Source: Daphnia carinata
Taxonomy: Eukaryota; Arthropoda; Branchiopoda; Diplostraca; Daphniidae
DNA length: 64,000 nt
Direction: 5' to 3'
Assembly: GCF_022539665.2 (NCBI RefSeq)
Contig: NC_081339.1
Location: 5,942,017 to 6,006,016, forward strand
This document shows positions 1 through 10,633 of this stretch, piece by piece. Within the stretch, counting starts at the first letter, position 1. Each line of letters opens with the position of its first letter. The notes under the pieces are model-generated. The model searched no databases, was not told the DNA's origin, and worked only from the letters and a program-made list of their open reading frames with translations. A program made the position numbers and the translations under genes.

Positions 1-480
1 CTTGGAAATGGAAATAATGGCACGGTCTATGTTCAACAACCATTTGTTTAGCACCAGTAGGTAAGGAAAATTTAATTTGCATCATGTAATTTTTTTTTTT
101 TGCCAGGTTTTTGCTGAGTGAACTTGCAGTTTTATAAAGTTATTCAAGATAACTGCAAATGGTAGTCCCGAAATCAGAAGAATTTTGTCTGACATCTTTA
201 CTACGAGAACTTTAAAAGGCCTTGTTATACCAAAGGGCGTCCAATGGAAAAATTGGGCTTCATTAACTATTCAAGTAGTTGAAATTTACAACTAAATTGT
301 TAATGTTTAAATTTTATTGTATTTTCTTTTATTCAGACTCATTGATTCCAACAGCCTAGTTGCAAACTTTGAGCCATTGCATTGAAATGAATGTGTCTGT
401 AATCCAATCTTCAACACTGACAAATGCCAAGGTAAACAGTTGTTTCTACGCTGAGACGTTTAATTTGACAATGATTTGGT
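1..480 (+). pseudogene. Partial copy of the recurrent subtelomeric gene-like unit (exons C-end, D, E)
   Basis: This stretch is a diverged copy of about 31,040-31,480 inside the 4.44 kb macrosatellite unit, and of 63,740-64,000 in the same orientation. It keeps the exon-C end with its GTAAGG donor near 62, the exon-D region (about 125-250) and the TTTATTCAG acceptor with exon E (about 335-432). It is broken. Exon D has an early stop where the tandem copies read on. In exon E a TGA sits where the tandem copies have a Cys codon, although the following motif ending in KCQG is kept. It is cut by the window's left edge, so I cannot say whether the upstream exons exist. The gene family is not recognised. 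Confidence 0.7.
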
Positions 481-867
481 CAATTTTTTTTTTGTACTGG
501 TCGGCACTTCAATTTTTTTATGTTTGATGTAAGAACCAGTGTAGATGTATTCTCGTTAGAAATAATCGTAGTGTCCTAAATGTGCTATTATTTAGTGAAA
601 ATGGTATTGTACGAAGCTTATCAATTATTTCTTATTTATTCGGATTTAGCAACCACCTTTCGATACTTAAAAGCGAGGACCGAATGGCACCTACACTTGG
701 ACTGGATCAGACCGTTATTTGGTCGAATGGCTAGCAGCAAAATTAAACTTTACGTAGGTTGAACGTAATTTGTCTGCTTGTTTGTTGTTTGTTATTCTAA
801 AAAAACTACCCTCTTTATTCCACAGGTATTCGTTCGTGCTAATTAATCAAACTATTGCGAATATGTA
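481..867. other. Spacer without a supported gene
   Basis: This is AT-rich sequence with poly-T runs. A 60-codon open frame (580-762, +) ends in a hydrophilic stretch close to a GT. It could be an upstream exon of the receptor pseudogene that follows, but I see no receptor motif in it and do not call it. Confidence 0.4.
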
Positions 868-1764
868 CGGGACGCATGAGGGTTTGTTCTTTCAACTCAT
901 CAATGATGAGGTAGCGGGAAATGGTTTATGCATTGATTTTCAGTAGATAACTTATGTGCATCATGTTTTTCTATTTTTATATTCTGTAAGGTTATCGATG
1001 GCGTGGCGAACTCTTTCTACTTAACGATGGATTGTGTAGAAAGGATGGACTATACTTTCCTGACATGTGGGGATGGATTTAGCCTTGTTGTGCCATGTAT
1101 CAATGGAATGTGAAGAACACTGAGTCCGTCTACCATTGATTCAGAATCAAAGAACCAACCCAAAGAAGTAAGCAATATTTCGCAGCAAAGAAGTCTTTTT
1201 ACTTCATTTGGATTTCATATGATCTACGTGATGAACATCATGACGAATCAAGGTGATAATCAAGTTTTTTTTTGCACTTAAGAAATTTTGGTTTGTTGAA
1301 GCCAAGTGTCACTTAATGTTTGCTTTTTCAAATTAACAGAAGGAGGGAGTGAGGCTTTCAGTTATTTGTCGTTTCGAATTATGACGGGAATTTGGGTTCT
1401 CTGCGCAACGGTGCTAGTTAATTCTTATACTGGAATTGTGATTTCATCGCTTACAAAGCCGCGTATGAAGCCCACCATCAACTCGTTCGAAGATTTGGCA
1501 GCAAGTAAAGAAGTTTTAATAGTTCTTAGGCACGACACGGCGATGGGAGAACAAATATTGGTAAAACCTATTTTAAATTGTTACAAGTATTATTATACGG
1601 ATACGGAGAAGTGTTTCGCAGACTCTAAAAGCGAAGTCGCTCGCAAAGTTCTGATCCAGCTCACTGACGTAACAAGCGCCTTTTTAATTCTTGGCATTGG
1701 TACTGGGCTTGGATTCTTCACGGTTTTGGTTGAACAGATTTATTCAAACTACAAAATGCACTGA
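868..1764 (+). pseudogene. Ionotropic receptor / ionotropic glutamate receptor (IR) pseudogene fragment
   Basis: Receptors of this family are ligand-gated cation channels of sensory membranes. Pieces appear in family order. About 868-903 is a short S1 piece. About 991-1112 encodes an S1-to-M1 stretch with NSFYLTMD and DGFSLVVP. About 1140-1250 ends in a pore-loop stretch, IYVMNIMTNQ. After a likely 89-bp intron (GT at 1251, AG at 1339), a long exon (1340-1764) starts GGSEAF, carries an M3-like helix with VNSYTG, the S2 start INSFEDLA, and a final hydrophobic M4-like helix (SAFLILGIGTGLGFF). Defects: the S1/M1 frame stops right after the VVP motif, M1 and M2 are not recoverable in frame, and S2 is only about 70 residues where a normal domain is roughly twice that. 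The long exon alone is open, so a truncated transcript is possible, but a working channel is unlikely. Confidence 0.75.
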
Positions 1765-2181
1765 CATCGTTAGTTGGCGTTAAGAAAAAAAAATTAACAA
1801 TTCTTCAGTTTGATGGTAAGCTTGATTAGTGGATAATCCATTAGTAACTTTTTTTACATTTTCAAAGTAAGCTTTAATGTTGGAGAGAAGTAGCGTTAGT
1901 TAGTAGTGAAGCTTAGTTTCGTTTCTTGAAAATTTCGCTATCTGCTGCAAGAACTTATAATGAATATGTAGAAATGTGTTTTTCTTTCTTTTTTAGCATC
2001 TGTGTTGAATTCCCCCATCTGTCGTCATCGTCAATAATAAACGTATAGTCAATCTTATCTAATAGTTTAACAACTATTTTCCTGACTTGTTTTATTCAAT
2101 ACTAAGTTGTTAACGGGTTTATTCCTGTTAAACATACGAAATTTTTATCAAATTATTTAAGTGTTTCAAGTGCTGACTTTA
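1765..2181. other. 3' flank of the receptor pseudogene, no gene seen
   Basis: This is AT-rich sequence with several AATAAA-like words (for example near 2035) that could act as poly-A signals. Nothing else is recognised. Confidence 0.4.
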
Positions 2182-3098
2182 ATAGCGGAAAATGCCCTAA
2201 AACATCCCCAACATTTTTGCCTCAAATTATATGTTAGCACGAAATACTAGCGTTTAACAGTATCAAGCGTCGAATAAAGAATAAGTAGCTACTTTGTATC
2301 AGGAATTTCTACTGCAGACAGTCTCCCAAACCCTATAGCCACCTATTGGTACGATATTCAGTTTTCTACATTGGGTTTCAGCGATAGTCCGGGGCTAGAG
2401 TAAGGTCTGTAGCAACTTCCACATCTAATACTTCAAATGCCATAAGGTTCACGTGTAAAAGATATCAATTTTAGTAATCCTTGCTTAATTTAGTTAAAAA
2501 TTTTTGTAAGTTCGTTTTGGAAATACATAGGATTGAATAACTTTGATGTGTCACGCTAGCGCTGTAGCGTACTGGCGCGCCAGTAGTTTTTTAATTCGGT
2601 GTATTTCCAAAACGGTTAATGTTATGGAAAAAATGGCAATTTTCTCGGAATCAGCCTTAAATTTGGAGTATATTCTGTCATTTTCAAGCAATTCCAGCGA
2701 TGGTCAATTTTTGACGGTTTTGGAGGCAATTTTCTCACGGTCATTTTCTTCGTTTTTCTCCATTTTGTTAAGTTAAATGTCAAAACAAAGCCGATATTCG
2801 TGATCAACGTTCAATTTCGCATCGGAATAATGTATTTTCAACTAAATTAAGTAAGGATTACGAAAATTAGTATCTTTTACACGTGAACCTTATGGCATTT
2901 GAATGATTAGAAAACTGAATATCGTACCAGTAGATGGCTATAGTGTTTGGGAGACCGTCTGCGGTAGAAATTCTTGATACAAAGTTTGTTACTCGTATTT
3001 TATTCGACGCTTAATACTGTTAAATACTATTATTTGGTGCTAACATACAATTTAACGTAAAACTGTTGGGGATATATTTTAGGGCATTTTTCCGCTAT
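2182..3098. mobile_element. Foldback element / MITE with ~300-bp terminal inverted repeats
   Basis: The left end (ATAGCGGAAAATGCCCTAAA, from 2182) is the imperfect reverse complement of the right end (ending CCGCTAT at 3098). The match continues inward: 2290-2365 pairs with 2909-2985, and 2431-2500 pairs with 2838-2902, including the shared words CACGTGTAAAAGAT and CATAAGGTTCACGTG. Each arm is therefore about 270-320 bp, around a ~330-bp centre. The centre holds a perfect palindrome TACTGGCGCGCCAGTA near 2569-2584. The short opposed ORFs in the centre (2543-2776 + and 2622-2807 -) have no recognisable domain and look incidental. I could not fix a target-site duplication, so the exact ends are approximate. 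Confidence 0.8.
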
Positions 3099-3239
3099 AC
3101 TGTTTGATGGGTCGTCTGTCAGTATAAATTCATTGTTTACCACATTTAAGCTTGTAGCATTTTTGTTATGCTGGCATGTAATCTAAGTTTTGTAATTTTA
3201 GGTGATGGCATTCGCGTTACGTTTAAGTCAAGACCAACT

Positions 3240-3644
3240 CTACAATGGGATAAATTTTTCGTAGAATAAGTCATGCTGATGGTAAAATGTGTATTCAATT
3301 TTGAATAACTTTTGAATTTCCTTCTCTGTATGTGCAGTGACGTGACAGTACTGGTTGGTGGGGTTATCTAGGGAGAAATCTTTCCATTCTCCCATCCAAT
3401 CTGTGAAACTATTTTGATTGTTTGTTATAACTACACCAACATTCCCTGCGTAACCCAATAATACAAAACTTACCTTTATAAACCCGAAAGACAACCAGCC
3501 ATCTCCTTGTTTTAATTTGGTTTTTGCATAGTATCTTGCTGTGCGAGAGAAAACTAAAAAGTTGTTTCTTAAATTGAATTCGCCGTACATTTTGAAATGT
3601 GTTGCAACGTTGCTTGAGTTTTGTGAACAGCCATCAGTCGCCAT
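3240..3644 (-). CDS. Hypothetical protein, 134 codons, unrecognised
   Basis: This is an open frame from ATG at 3644 to a stop at 3240, the longest open frame in this part apart from the receptor exon. The product would be soluble and fairly aromatic, with no signal peptide or membrane helix that I can see and no family motif I recognise. An internal GTAAGT follows codon 57 (3473 downward), and a TTTCACAG acceptor ends at 3401. This would be a typical 73-bp intron. If it is spliced, the frame ends 11 codons later, giving a ~68-residue product instead of 134. It sits between a foldback element and a 10 kb palindrome, so it could be a stranded exon of a broken gene. Confidence that it is a real gene is low. 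Confidence 0.3.
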   Translation of the reverse strand: MATDGCSQNSSNVATHFKMYGEFNLRNNFLVFSRTARYYAKTKLKQGDGWLSFGFIKVSFVLLGYAGNVGVVITNNQNSFTDWMGEWKDFSLDNPTNQYCHVTAHTEKEIQKLFKIEYTFYHQHDLFYEKFIPL

Positions 3645-4550
3645 TTGCTAGTTCATTGTCGTGTGTGAAACTTGTTGGTGTACATCTGACGGGCGAAATA
3701 TTGGACACATCAGGCAGAATTGGTAAAGTAATAGTTGAGTGAACGTTTCGCCAAGAAAACATTGTTAACCAAAGACATTGATTCTAATTTTAACAAAAAC
3801 ATTGTTCCACAAGAAACTTTAATTTGAGAATACCTAACGATATTTGAAACTCCTTTCCAAATTACAAAATGAATTACTATTAAGATTTCTACTACATTAC
3901 TAAGAAGAAACTATAAGAAGTAATTCTTTTCATGCTGACTCATTTGTTTGTTTCTTTCTAAATTTTAGGGAAGCACAAGTTGTGAACAAGATATTGTAGT
4001 GTCTTTGCCATCGTTCTCTCATCTCCATGCCAGATGGCCATTAAGAAGGATCATAAATGTGTGGTAATATGATTCTTCCACATTCTACTATTGCATTATT
4101 CTTTTCCATTATTTTCATCTCATACCATTAACAAGTATTAAAGTGTAAACAATTCATTTAAATTCAACAATTAATTTTCTTTCATGTTATCAGCTCTCCC
4201 ATAGAATGTGACGTAACTTCTGTTACAATTACGTGGGACCTAGAACGCAGACACTCTACCGGTATAAGTATAAAGAATTTATGTTAATAATGTATAATAA
4301 CACAATTTATGAATCACGTCTTTTACTCAAGGTAACGAACATACAACGAAAATACTTCACCTAATTATAACAATAAAGAAGGTTAAGAGAAATTAATAAA
4401 CCTGATGTCCGACCATGATGTAGTTGTAGCAGTAAAGTTACAAAGGACGATCCTTGTCTGAATGTGAAGTTTCAGCGTTGGCTACCGCCTTAAATACTCG
4501 CAGACACGTGCCACGTCATTGCTTTCCCGAAAGAAAAATGTAGGGTAGGG
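3645..4550. other. Intergenic, nothing recognised
   Basis: This is AT-rich single-copy-looking sequence up to the palindrome boundary. I found no long open frame, RNA gene or repeat that I could support here. Confidence 0.4.
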
Positions 4551-5321
4551 GAACCTAATTCTGAAGGTCGACAGGTCAAAGGACAAATTTTATTTCCAGG
4601 TAAGCAAGAGGTTGTGGCCATTCCCCATCGATTGACCTAATGTGTTTCCAAGGGCCTAAAACAGTCGAATAACCTCGGGCAATTCACAAAAAGAAGAAAA
4701 GGAAGACAAAAAAAAAAGCAAGTGGCTCAGTACTTCGTTTACCACCACGCCATGAACAAGTGTAGATTTCTTGCATGCAATCCCGGTGTAGTGATTCACA
4801 GAACTTTCGCACGTGCACTTGGTTCTCGTCCATAATCTGTATGAGTTTCTTAAGTAGTAGATTCATTAATTACGCACTAACAACGCATCAGCATCTGGTT
4901 TAGTCTCTGCACTGGTTTTGGTCAGTTGTTGAATTGTGTTAAGTTGGGTAGTACGATAAGTTTAGATGCAATAGATATACGTAGATTACGGTAAGGATAA
5001 GTAAATCTAGGATTAGGGTAAGACTAGCGCTACTTTAAGTAAGGTGTATTGCATCTCACTCGTTCTGGTTGCACAGCACTACCTCGGCCATTTTCCTTCA
5101 TTTACCTGTAGTGTTCGTTCGCTAAACATTTCCAAGCAATTCCATGTTATTACCTGTTCACACATCTTGCCAATGCTCCACCAATCCCAACATCCTCCAT
5201 ATTGATACATAACGAATCTATTTTTTGTTTTCAGGAATTTGTAATTAAATTTGATTGTAATTATTGCACGTTAATTCTAATTATTTAAGCGCATTTTTTT
5301 CTGTTTTGTTTGGTCATTCAG

Positions 5322-5392
5322 GAGCGGGGTGAAGATGTTGGACGTCGCAGATCGTCAACGAAACAATTAGAACAGCTCCAAGAATTTGCAAG
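5322..5392 (+). pseudogene. Exon-like segment (ERGEDVG...)
   Basis: A CATTCAG acceptor is followed by 23 open codons (start ERGEDVGRRR, end LQEFA) and a GTAAGG donor at 5393. The peptide is charged and helix-prone, unlike the surrounding AT-rich translation. It is the clearest member of a plus-strand series of short AG...GT-bounded segments. No family is recognised and no start codon is tied to it. Confidence 0.4.
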
Positions 5393-6480
5393 GTAAGGTA
5401 TTTACCTTAACAATTTTTCTTAACACGTTTTTTTTTAATATATAAGGTGCCAATATCACTGAAGACGGGTGAGTGACAAGGATCGTTGCTGTGACATCAG
5501 ATTTATTGCTAAAATCTACACCAGGATTATTGCTAAGGTTTGCTAGGTATTAACCTTTTAAGATTTAATGTTTAATTGTGGTATCTTTGTGTCTGTGTTT
5601 AGGAGAGTTGACAGTACCAATGAGGAAAATTGCTGAATTGTCGAGGGTCGTCGATGGAATTATCGGAGTTATCATCACTAAAGATTGTGAAGTACCAACC
5701 TTAATAATTTTAGGTTTATGCATATTTTAATCGAATATTTTCTTTTTTTTTTTGTGTTTACAGAAGAGGTAATAGCACCATTGAAAAAGATTGTTGGAAA
5801 TTGAGGATCGTATTTGGAGTTACCAAAAATGGGCATTGGTCTTAGGTATCAATTCTAAAATTTTACATTGTTGGGCTGTCATTTGTGTTTTTTAAATGTA
5901 TATCGGTGGTCTCGCGATACTTCCGACGAGGGTGACTGGGAAACGAGGATTATTACCAAGCATTTTACGGTATTGACCTTAAAATTTCAAGTATCTAATG
6001 CTGTGTTTGCTGTTTCTATCTTATGTATCTAGAAAGTAAAAGAGCGGAGATGTTGCACATTGAAGATGATCACCCAGCCCCGAGATGGAAGCCCACTAGG
6101 ACGGTTGAATAATGGACGATGAAATGGATAAGTATTGCCAAAACATCATTTATGTTCTTTTTTTTACACTGTTACTTCATCGTTTGAGTTCCCAGAAAAA
6201 TTACGAAGGAATGTAAGGTACTAACCTAAGAAATTCTTGGTAAAACGTGTTTTTTTTTGGTTTTGTTTGTGTGTATTTAGAAGGGGCAATAGCAACACTA
6301 TGGATCACTGGACAATGACGTGTTCCGTCGGGCTGATCGCCAAGTATTATGTATTAGACATATAATTTCAAATATTTAATCTTATTTTTTGTTTTTTTGT
6401 TTTAGAATGTTATAGAGGAGATCCGAGACTGGAGTTTACTAGCTGTGTGAAAAAATTGGACGATGATTCAGATAAGTATT
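5393..6480 (+). repeat. Diverged tandem series of short exon/intron-like modules
   Basis: Roughly every 130-240 bp there is a similar pattern: a T-rich tract ending in AG (for example TGTGTTTAG near 5600, GTTTACAG near 5762, ATGTATCTAG near 6032, GTATTTAG near 6280, TTTTAG near 6405), then 60-100 bp of GA-rich sequence, then a GTATTAACC/GTACCAACC-like word and an AT-rich stretch. Two modules give related peptides (VPMRKIAEL and IAPLKKIVG). Most modules contain stops. The right palindrome arm (about 13,050-14,350) shows the reverse complement of this pattern. Confidence 0.45.
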
Positions 6481-6976
6481 GCTAAATTGTCATTTATTTC
6501 ATGTTTAAACTGCTATCTGTATGTTTTGTCTGTTACCCTGCAATTCCTTTTTCCCCACTATTATTTTCTGGCCATTGGGTTATGGTTTCACCTTGCACGG
6601 GCATGCACTTTCACTACACCTTTGCCCCATGGTTCTTTTACTGCTTTAGTTAGATTGTATGCACCGGGTAGGGATGGTTCTATTTAGATTATGTAGTACA
6701 GCTAACATTGGGATAACGGTTGATAATGGGTTGGTGTATTTCAATTAACACTAATTTTGTTCACAAGATTAATTGATTTGATTTTTTCTGTTTTGTTTTG
6801 AATGTGGTCTAGTGTTCTGCAAAATGGAATGGCATAATTTACCTAGTTTGGTCGATCGGTTCAACCCGTTTTAATAAGCCGATGAAATTTGATGGGGCTA
6901 AAACACGTCACATTCTACAGGGATTAGATATTTAATATCAAATCCAAGTGTCATCTTACCGACTATTGTCATACAG

Positions 6977-7065
6977 GCTAGGCTTGAAGACAAGATTGAG
7001 CAACATAAACAGGCTGTAAATCTGGTTTACCATGCGGGGGGTTGTAGTAGTTGTATGGATTTCAG
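6977..7065 (+). pseudogene. Exon-like segment (ARLEDKIEQHKQ...)
   Basis: After GTCATACAG, an open frame reads ARLEDKIEQHKQAVNLVYHA and then a GGCSSC cysteine pair, up to a CAG|GTTGAT donor candidate. The frame stays open for about 14 codons more. A weakly similar peptide (LDNLVEETEEFHFNLVC) lies at the matching place on the minus strand of the right arm (about 12,030-12,080). This suggests both arms carry the same ancestral exon. Function unknown. Confidence 0.4.
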
Positions 7066-8682
7066 GTTGATAAGAGTTGAATATAATAGTGTAACAAATT
7101 GTTAGGTCTATTGGAACTTGAGACCCTGTCATTCAATAATGATGTGGGTTTTAATAATATCCATATTCTGCGATATTTATTTCCTGCGTGTTCCGGGGCG
7201 TAAGCATCGAAATTAATAAATTTATTGCATTTCTTTACTAATCGGTACATTGTTATAAATGTATATAGATGAATGTCAACTTGTTGAAGGAAAAAAAGGG
7301 TGGGATGTGTCCTTCAGCATCAATTGTTTCTCCCATTTTACTTTTATTGAGTTTTCACCTCAGTTTTTTCTGAGTGTATAAAGTTAAGCAAACCAAGGAG
7401 ACTGGTACATATTTCAAATTTCATGTTAACGATTTTTTATTTGGCATTTAATTCACGTTTGATTGTTTTAGAATATACTGAAGACTTGAAGTGAACGGGA
7501 AGATATGGCAGAATAATCTACACTGTAGATTATCACTTCATATGTCGGTGTAGTGATTCAGAGAACATTCGCAAGTCCATGTAGTTTTCGTCTACAAGCT
7601 AGATATGTTCGTTTTTTTCCCTACAAACTGACTAGAATAACAAATTTGTTAAATGAACTGGTGATGTGTATGTTGGAAAGCAGACATATTGTCATAAATT
7701 AAAAATTAATGCGTAGCGAAAAAAGATATTAGAAATCGATCGATAGATAAAATATTACTTACCGATTGGGTTTCATTTAATATAATGACGTAAATTAATA
7801 CGTCACCCCACGGAAAAGGAAATAATACCGCATAATAATATAAATAGTCTGTAAAATACAAAGCACTTCTAATGATTAGGGTGGATGATATTGGTGTTAT
7901 TGATATTTGATTAAAAAATCGGTGACGGTTATTGTACATATGTTGTTGTATAATAACAGTTATTGATTTAAAAGTCGGTAGGTAAAAAGAGATTTAAGTT
8001 ATAAATTAAATAAAATTAGTAAATTAAAAAAACAAGCAGTTACTCGCTCAATAAATTATGAAGGATAAAAAAATGTAACACTGTTTAACATGTTTGCACA
8101 TGCAGCTGTTAAGCAAACAAGTATAAATGATATATCTTTACAAATTCATTCATTCATATCCAACCTTGGCCGTAGACGTGACGTGAATCTATAGCAACGT
8201 TTGTAGTAGGGCTTTACATCGTAAAACTCTGTCATACTGTATTGGTCTAATATCAGTTAACAGATTGAGCTTATCTTGCAACAAATGAGACTTTGTCTTG
8301 CATCCACACTGCCTTGAGCAAAAGATGAATTATTCAATGTTTTTCTCGATTTGTTTTTTTTTTTCGCTTTTTTTTTAAATTTTATGTTTTATTTGTTCTA
8401 GTGGCTATTTTGTGCTCGCGTTTGACGAGCGAAAGAGTTTTATGTATTAATTTAATACCGATTATATTTGATTATTTGTGATTTTATATCGCGTAGATTA
8501 GAATAACCAATTAGAGTTATTTGTTTATTTGTTTAATTTTCTGTATCTTCAGTAACTGAGAAACATTCATACAATCATTTGACATTGACACATTTTATCA
8601 TAACTCAAACACACACACATACAACTGACATTATACACAACACATACATATACTTTTACAACTAATTAATTTTCAGTAACTA

Positions 8683-8750
8683 TGTGGTATCGAACCCTCA
8701 TCTTTGGCGTAGCTTGCCGATGCTCAACCCTTGAGCTATAGTCACATACG
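8683..8750 (-). pseudogene. tRNA-like sequence (degenerate)
   Basis: Read on the minus strand, it has a D-arm-like element (TAGCTCAAGGGTTGAGCA), a central arm starting CGGCAAG, and a B-box-like GGGTTCGATACC. The T stem does not pair fully. Its partner in the other palindrome arm is 10,563-10,633. Confidence 0.4.
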
Positions 8751-9068
8751 ATTTCAATGTTTTATACCTTGAGTCAACGCACGAATATATTGTATAGTTA
8801 ATATTTTAATCTTGCTACTATATTTGTCAGTCTGACCAGTGTTTGTAAATATCTCGTAGTATATCTGTAGAGTGTCCGGCTACGGTATCAGAAGATAGAG
8901 GTTCTAATCCAGTGAGCGGTATCAGAAGACGAGGTTTCAAATCGTACGCATTGCTAAAGATATCGGCAAACATGCATTAAATACTTTTATGTTTATTATA
9001 TTATTTTTATTGAATACGTGTAATAAGTTGTCTAAAGATCACTTGCAAAAATGGTTATCGGCAGAATG

Positions 9069-9140
9069 TAACTCATGGCTCAATGGTAGAGCATCGGCTT
9101 CGTAAGTCGAATGATTGGGGATCGATTCCCAAAAGAGTTT
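9069..9140 (+). tRNA. tRNA-like sequence, possible Thr(CGT), probably a pseudogene
   Basis: The D arm is well formed (GCTC-AATGGTA-GAGC). The anticodon arm is CGGC-TTCGTAA-GTCG, giving anticodon CGT. The T arm is TGGGG-ATCGATT-CCCAA, with four of five pairs. The ends AACTC and GAGTT can pair but sit about one base out of register. With about 70 nt and no intron it looks like a slightly decayed tRNA. A reverse-complement partner lies at 10,015-10,090. Confidence 0.4.
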
Positions 9141-9344
9141 AACTATAAAATACATGATTCAATTGAACAAAATATACGATATAGTAATATCGAAGGTTTC
9201 TGAAATTGCAACTGCTATGCAACAATCCCAAATGCAGAAACCACCATGATGCTCGGAATTCTATCAAGAGATTCAAATATTGCAATATATATGAAGCAAT
9301 CTAAATGCAAAAATTATTAAAGATTTTCCTTTCTGCACAACGAA

Positions 9345-9425
9345 CGTAGCTCAATTGCATGGGTTCAAATCCCAAATAACTATGTCGATGCTATACCATT
9401 GAGATACTTGTGACACTTCAGGAAA
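9345..9425 (-). pseudogene. tRNA-like sequence (degenerate)
   Basis: On the minus strand, ATCTCAATGGTATAGCATCG resembles a D arm, and GGGATTTGAACCCATG resembles a T arm with a pairing GGG/CCC stem. The anticodon arm is not convincing. It lies in the loop of the palindrome and has no clear mirror partner. Confidence 0.35.
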
Positions 9426-9504
9426 GTTTAAGTCTTTAACACTTACGTAACGTAACAGTGCGCGCAAGTCAATGAAAAACCTGATCCCACTGGGGGGATG
9501 TAGG

Positions 9505-9573
9505 GGGGCAGACGCCAGAAAGGCAAAGCGTCCGCTTCCCAACACGAAGGTTCCTGGTTCGATTCCCAGGTTA
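9505..9573 (+). pseudogene. tRNA-like 3' half, Gly(CCC)-like
   Basis: It contains GTCCGCTTCCCAACACG, with a 7-nt TTCCCAA loop (anticodon CCC), and then a perfect T arm CCTGG-TTCGATT-CCCAGG. The canonical RNA polymerase III B box GGTTCGATTCC is at 9556-9566. The 5' half does not fold as a normal D arm. The local sequence is GC-rich against its neighbours. It may be a tRNA pseudogene or the head of a tRNA-derived SINE. Confidence 0.45.
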
Positions 9574-9705
9574 GGTTTCCGATTCCACAGGTCTCCTACC
9601 TTCCCAGATGTCACGATTCCACGGGGCCAGTCGAGTTGGGTAACTTCGTGCGAAGCACGCGAACGGATATTTTACAAAAAGTTTATCTGGAAAATTTAAA
9701 AAATT

Positions 9706-9842
9706 TCAATAAATATGATATGTTACTCTTTATTGAGTATATAGGAATTTTTATAATTTACAACGGGTTTTAACCGTAGTATAGTAAATATGATACTACT
9801 CTTTATTGAGTATATAGAAATTTACAACGGATTTTAACCGTA
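9706..9842. repeat. Direct repeat at the palindrome centre
   Basis: Two copies of a ~70-bp sequence stand side by side. Both contain CTCTTTATTGAGTATATAG, then TTTACAACGG, then TTTTAACCGTAG. Confidence 0.7.
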
Positions 9843-10014
9843 GCCATCATCCTCTGCCTAGAGAGATAAATGAATGTTAGAAATCTTATAAATAGTATTT
9901 TATTAATTTAATTTAATATCACGGCTTGTACTTTTGGGATTGTTGCATAGCAATTGCAATTTTAGAAACATCGTGTTTCGTATAATTTGTTAATTTGAAT
10001 TGTTTATTTTATGG

Positions 10015-10090
10015 TTGAACTCTTTTGGGGATCGATCCCTAATCATTCGACTTACGAAGCCGATGCTCTACCATTGAGCCATAAGTTACA
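10015..10090 (-). tRNA. tRNA-like sequence, mirror partner of 9069-9140
   Basis: On the minus strand it reads TGGCTCAATGGTAGAGCATC, then CGGCTTCGTAAGTCGAATGA, then AGGGATCGATCCCCAAAAG. The D arm and the CGT anticodon loop are unchanged from the other arm. The T stem differs slightly but still pairs (GGG/CCC). Keeping the arms and anticodon while the flanks diverge hints at recent origin or constraint. Confidence 0.4.
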
Positions 10091-10394
10091 TTCTGCCGAC
10101 AACAATTTTTGGAAGTTATTTTTAGACAACCTATTACACATTTTCAATATATATAATATAATAAACATAAATGTATGTATTGCATGCTTGCAGATTATTT
10201 TAGCATTCCGTAAGATTTGAAACCAAGCCTTCTGATACCGTAGCAGGACTCGACTCACAAGCTATAACACTTGTGAATTGTATGGTCAGACCAACCAATG
10301 GTATAGCGAAACGTCATCTTTTACACATTTTCATACATTTGAGTGACAGTAAAATTATAAGATATTTTATATTCAAACATCATCTGCTAATTTT

Positions 10395-10450
10395 ACCCTT
10401 CACTGGATTTGAACCTCTGTCTTCCGACGTCGTAGCCGGACCCTCTACAG
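10395..10450 (-). pseudogene. tRNA-like fragment
   Basis: On the minus strand, GTCCGGCTACGACG is followed by a good T-arm-like AGAGGTTCAAATCCAGTG. The 5' half is missing. The mirror copy at about 8,871-8,925 is more decayed. Confidence 0.35.
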
Positions 10451-10562
10451 ATATCCCATGATACATGTACCAACATTGGTCAGACTGACAAATAGTATAG
10501 CAGGATTAAAATACTAACTATACAGTATGTTCGTGCGTTGACTCAAGGTATAAAACATTGAA

Positions 10563-10633
10563 ATCGTAAGTGACTGTAGCTCAATGGATGAGCATCGGCA
10601 AGATACGACGAAGATTAGAGTTCGATACCCCAT
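10563..10633 (+). pseudogene. tRNA-like sequence (degenerate), mirror of 8683-8750
   Basis: It reads GTGACTGTAGCTCAATGG, then ATGAGCATCGGCAAGATACG, then GAGTTCGATACCCCATAG. The D arm pairs (GCTC/GAGC), but the anticodon stem is mismatched. Confidence 0.35.

Larger units (their letters stand above)
4551..9260 (+). repeat. Left arm of the giant palindrome
   Basis: The arm carries plus-strand exon-like pieces (5322-5392, a series to about 6460, and 6977-7065), then an AT-rich stretch, then a cluster of tRNA-like sequences. A shorter direct repeat links 4786-4850 with about 7550-7615 (shared GGTGTAGTGATTCA). The stretch 7620-8600 is AT-rich with no gene I can support. Confidence 0.65.

Noticed and set aside
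4684-4866. A 60-codon minus-strand frame
   Set aside because: It ends in a low-complexity Phe-rich tail encoded by an A-rich tract and lies within a palindrome arm.
9351-9699. Open frames of 75-87 codons on both strands at the palindrome centre
   Set aside because: They run through tRNA-like sequences and a GC-rich patch, with no protein motif.
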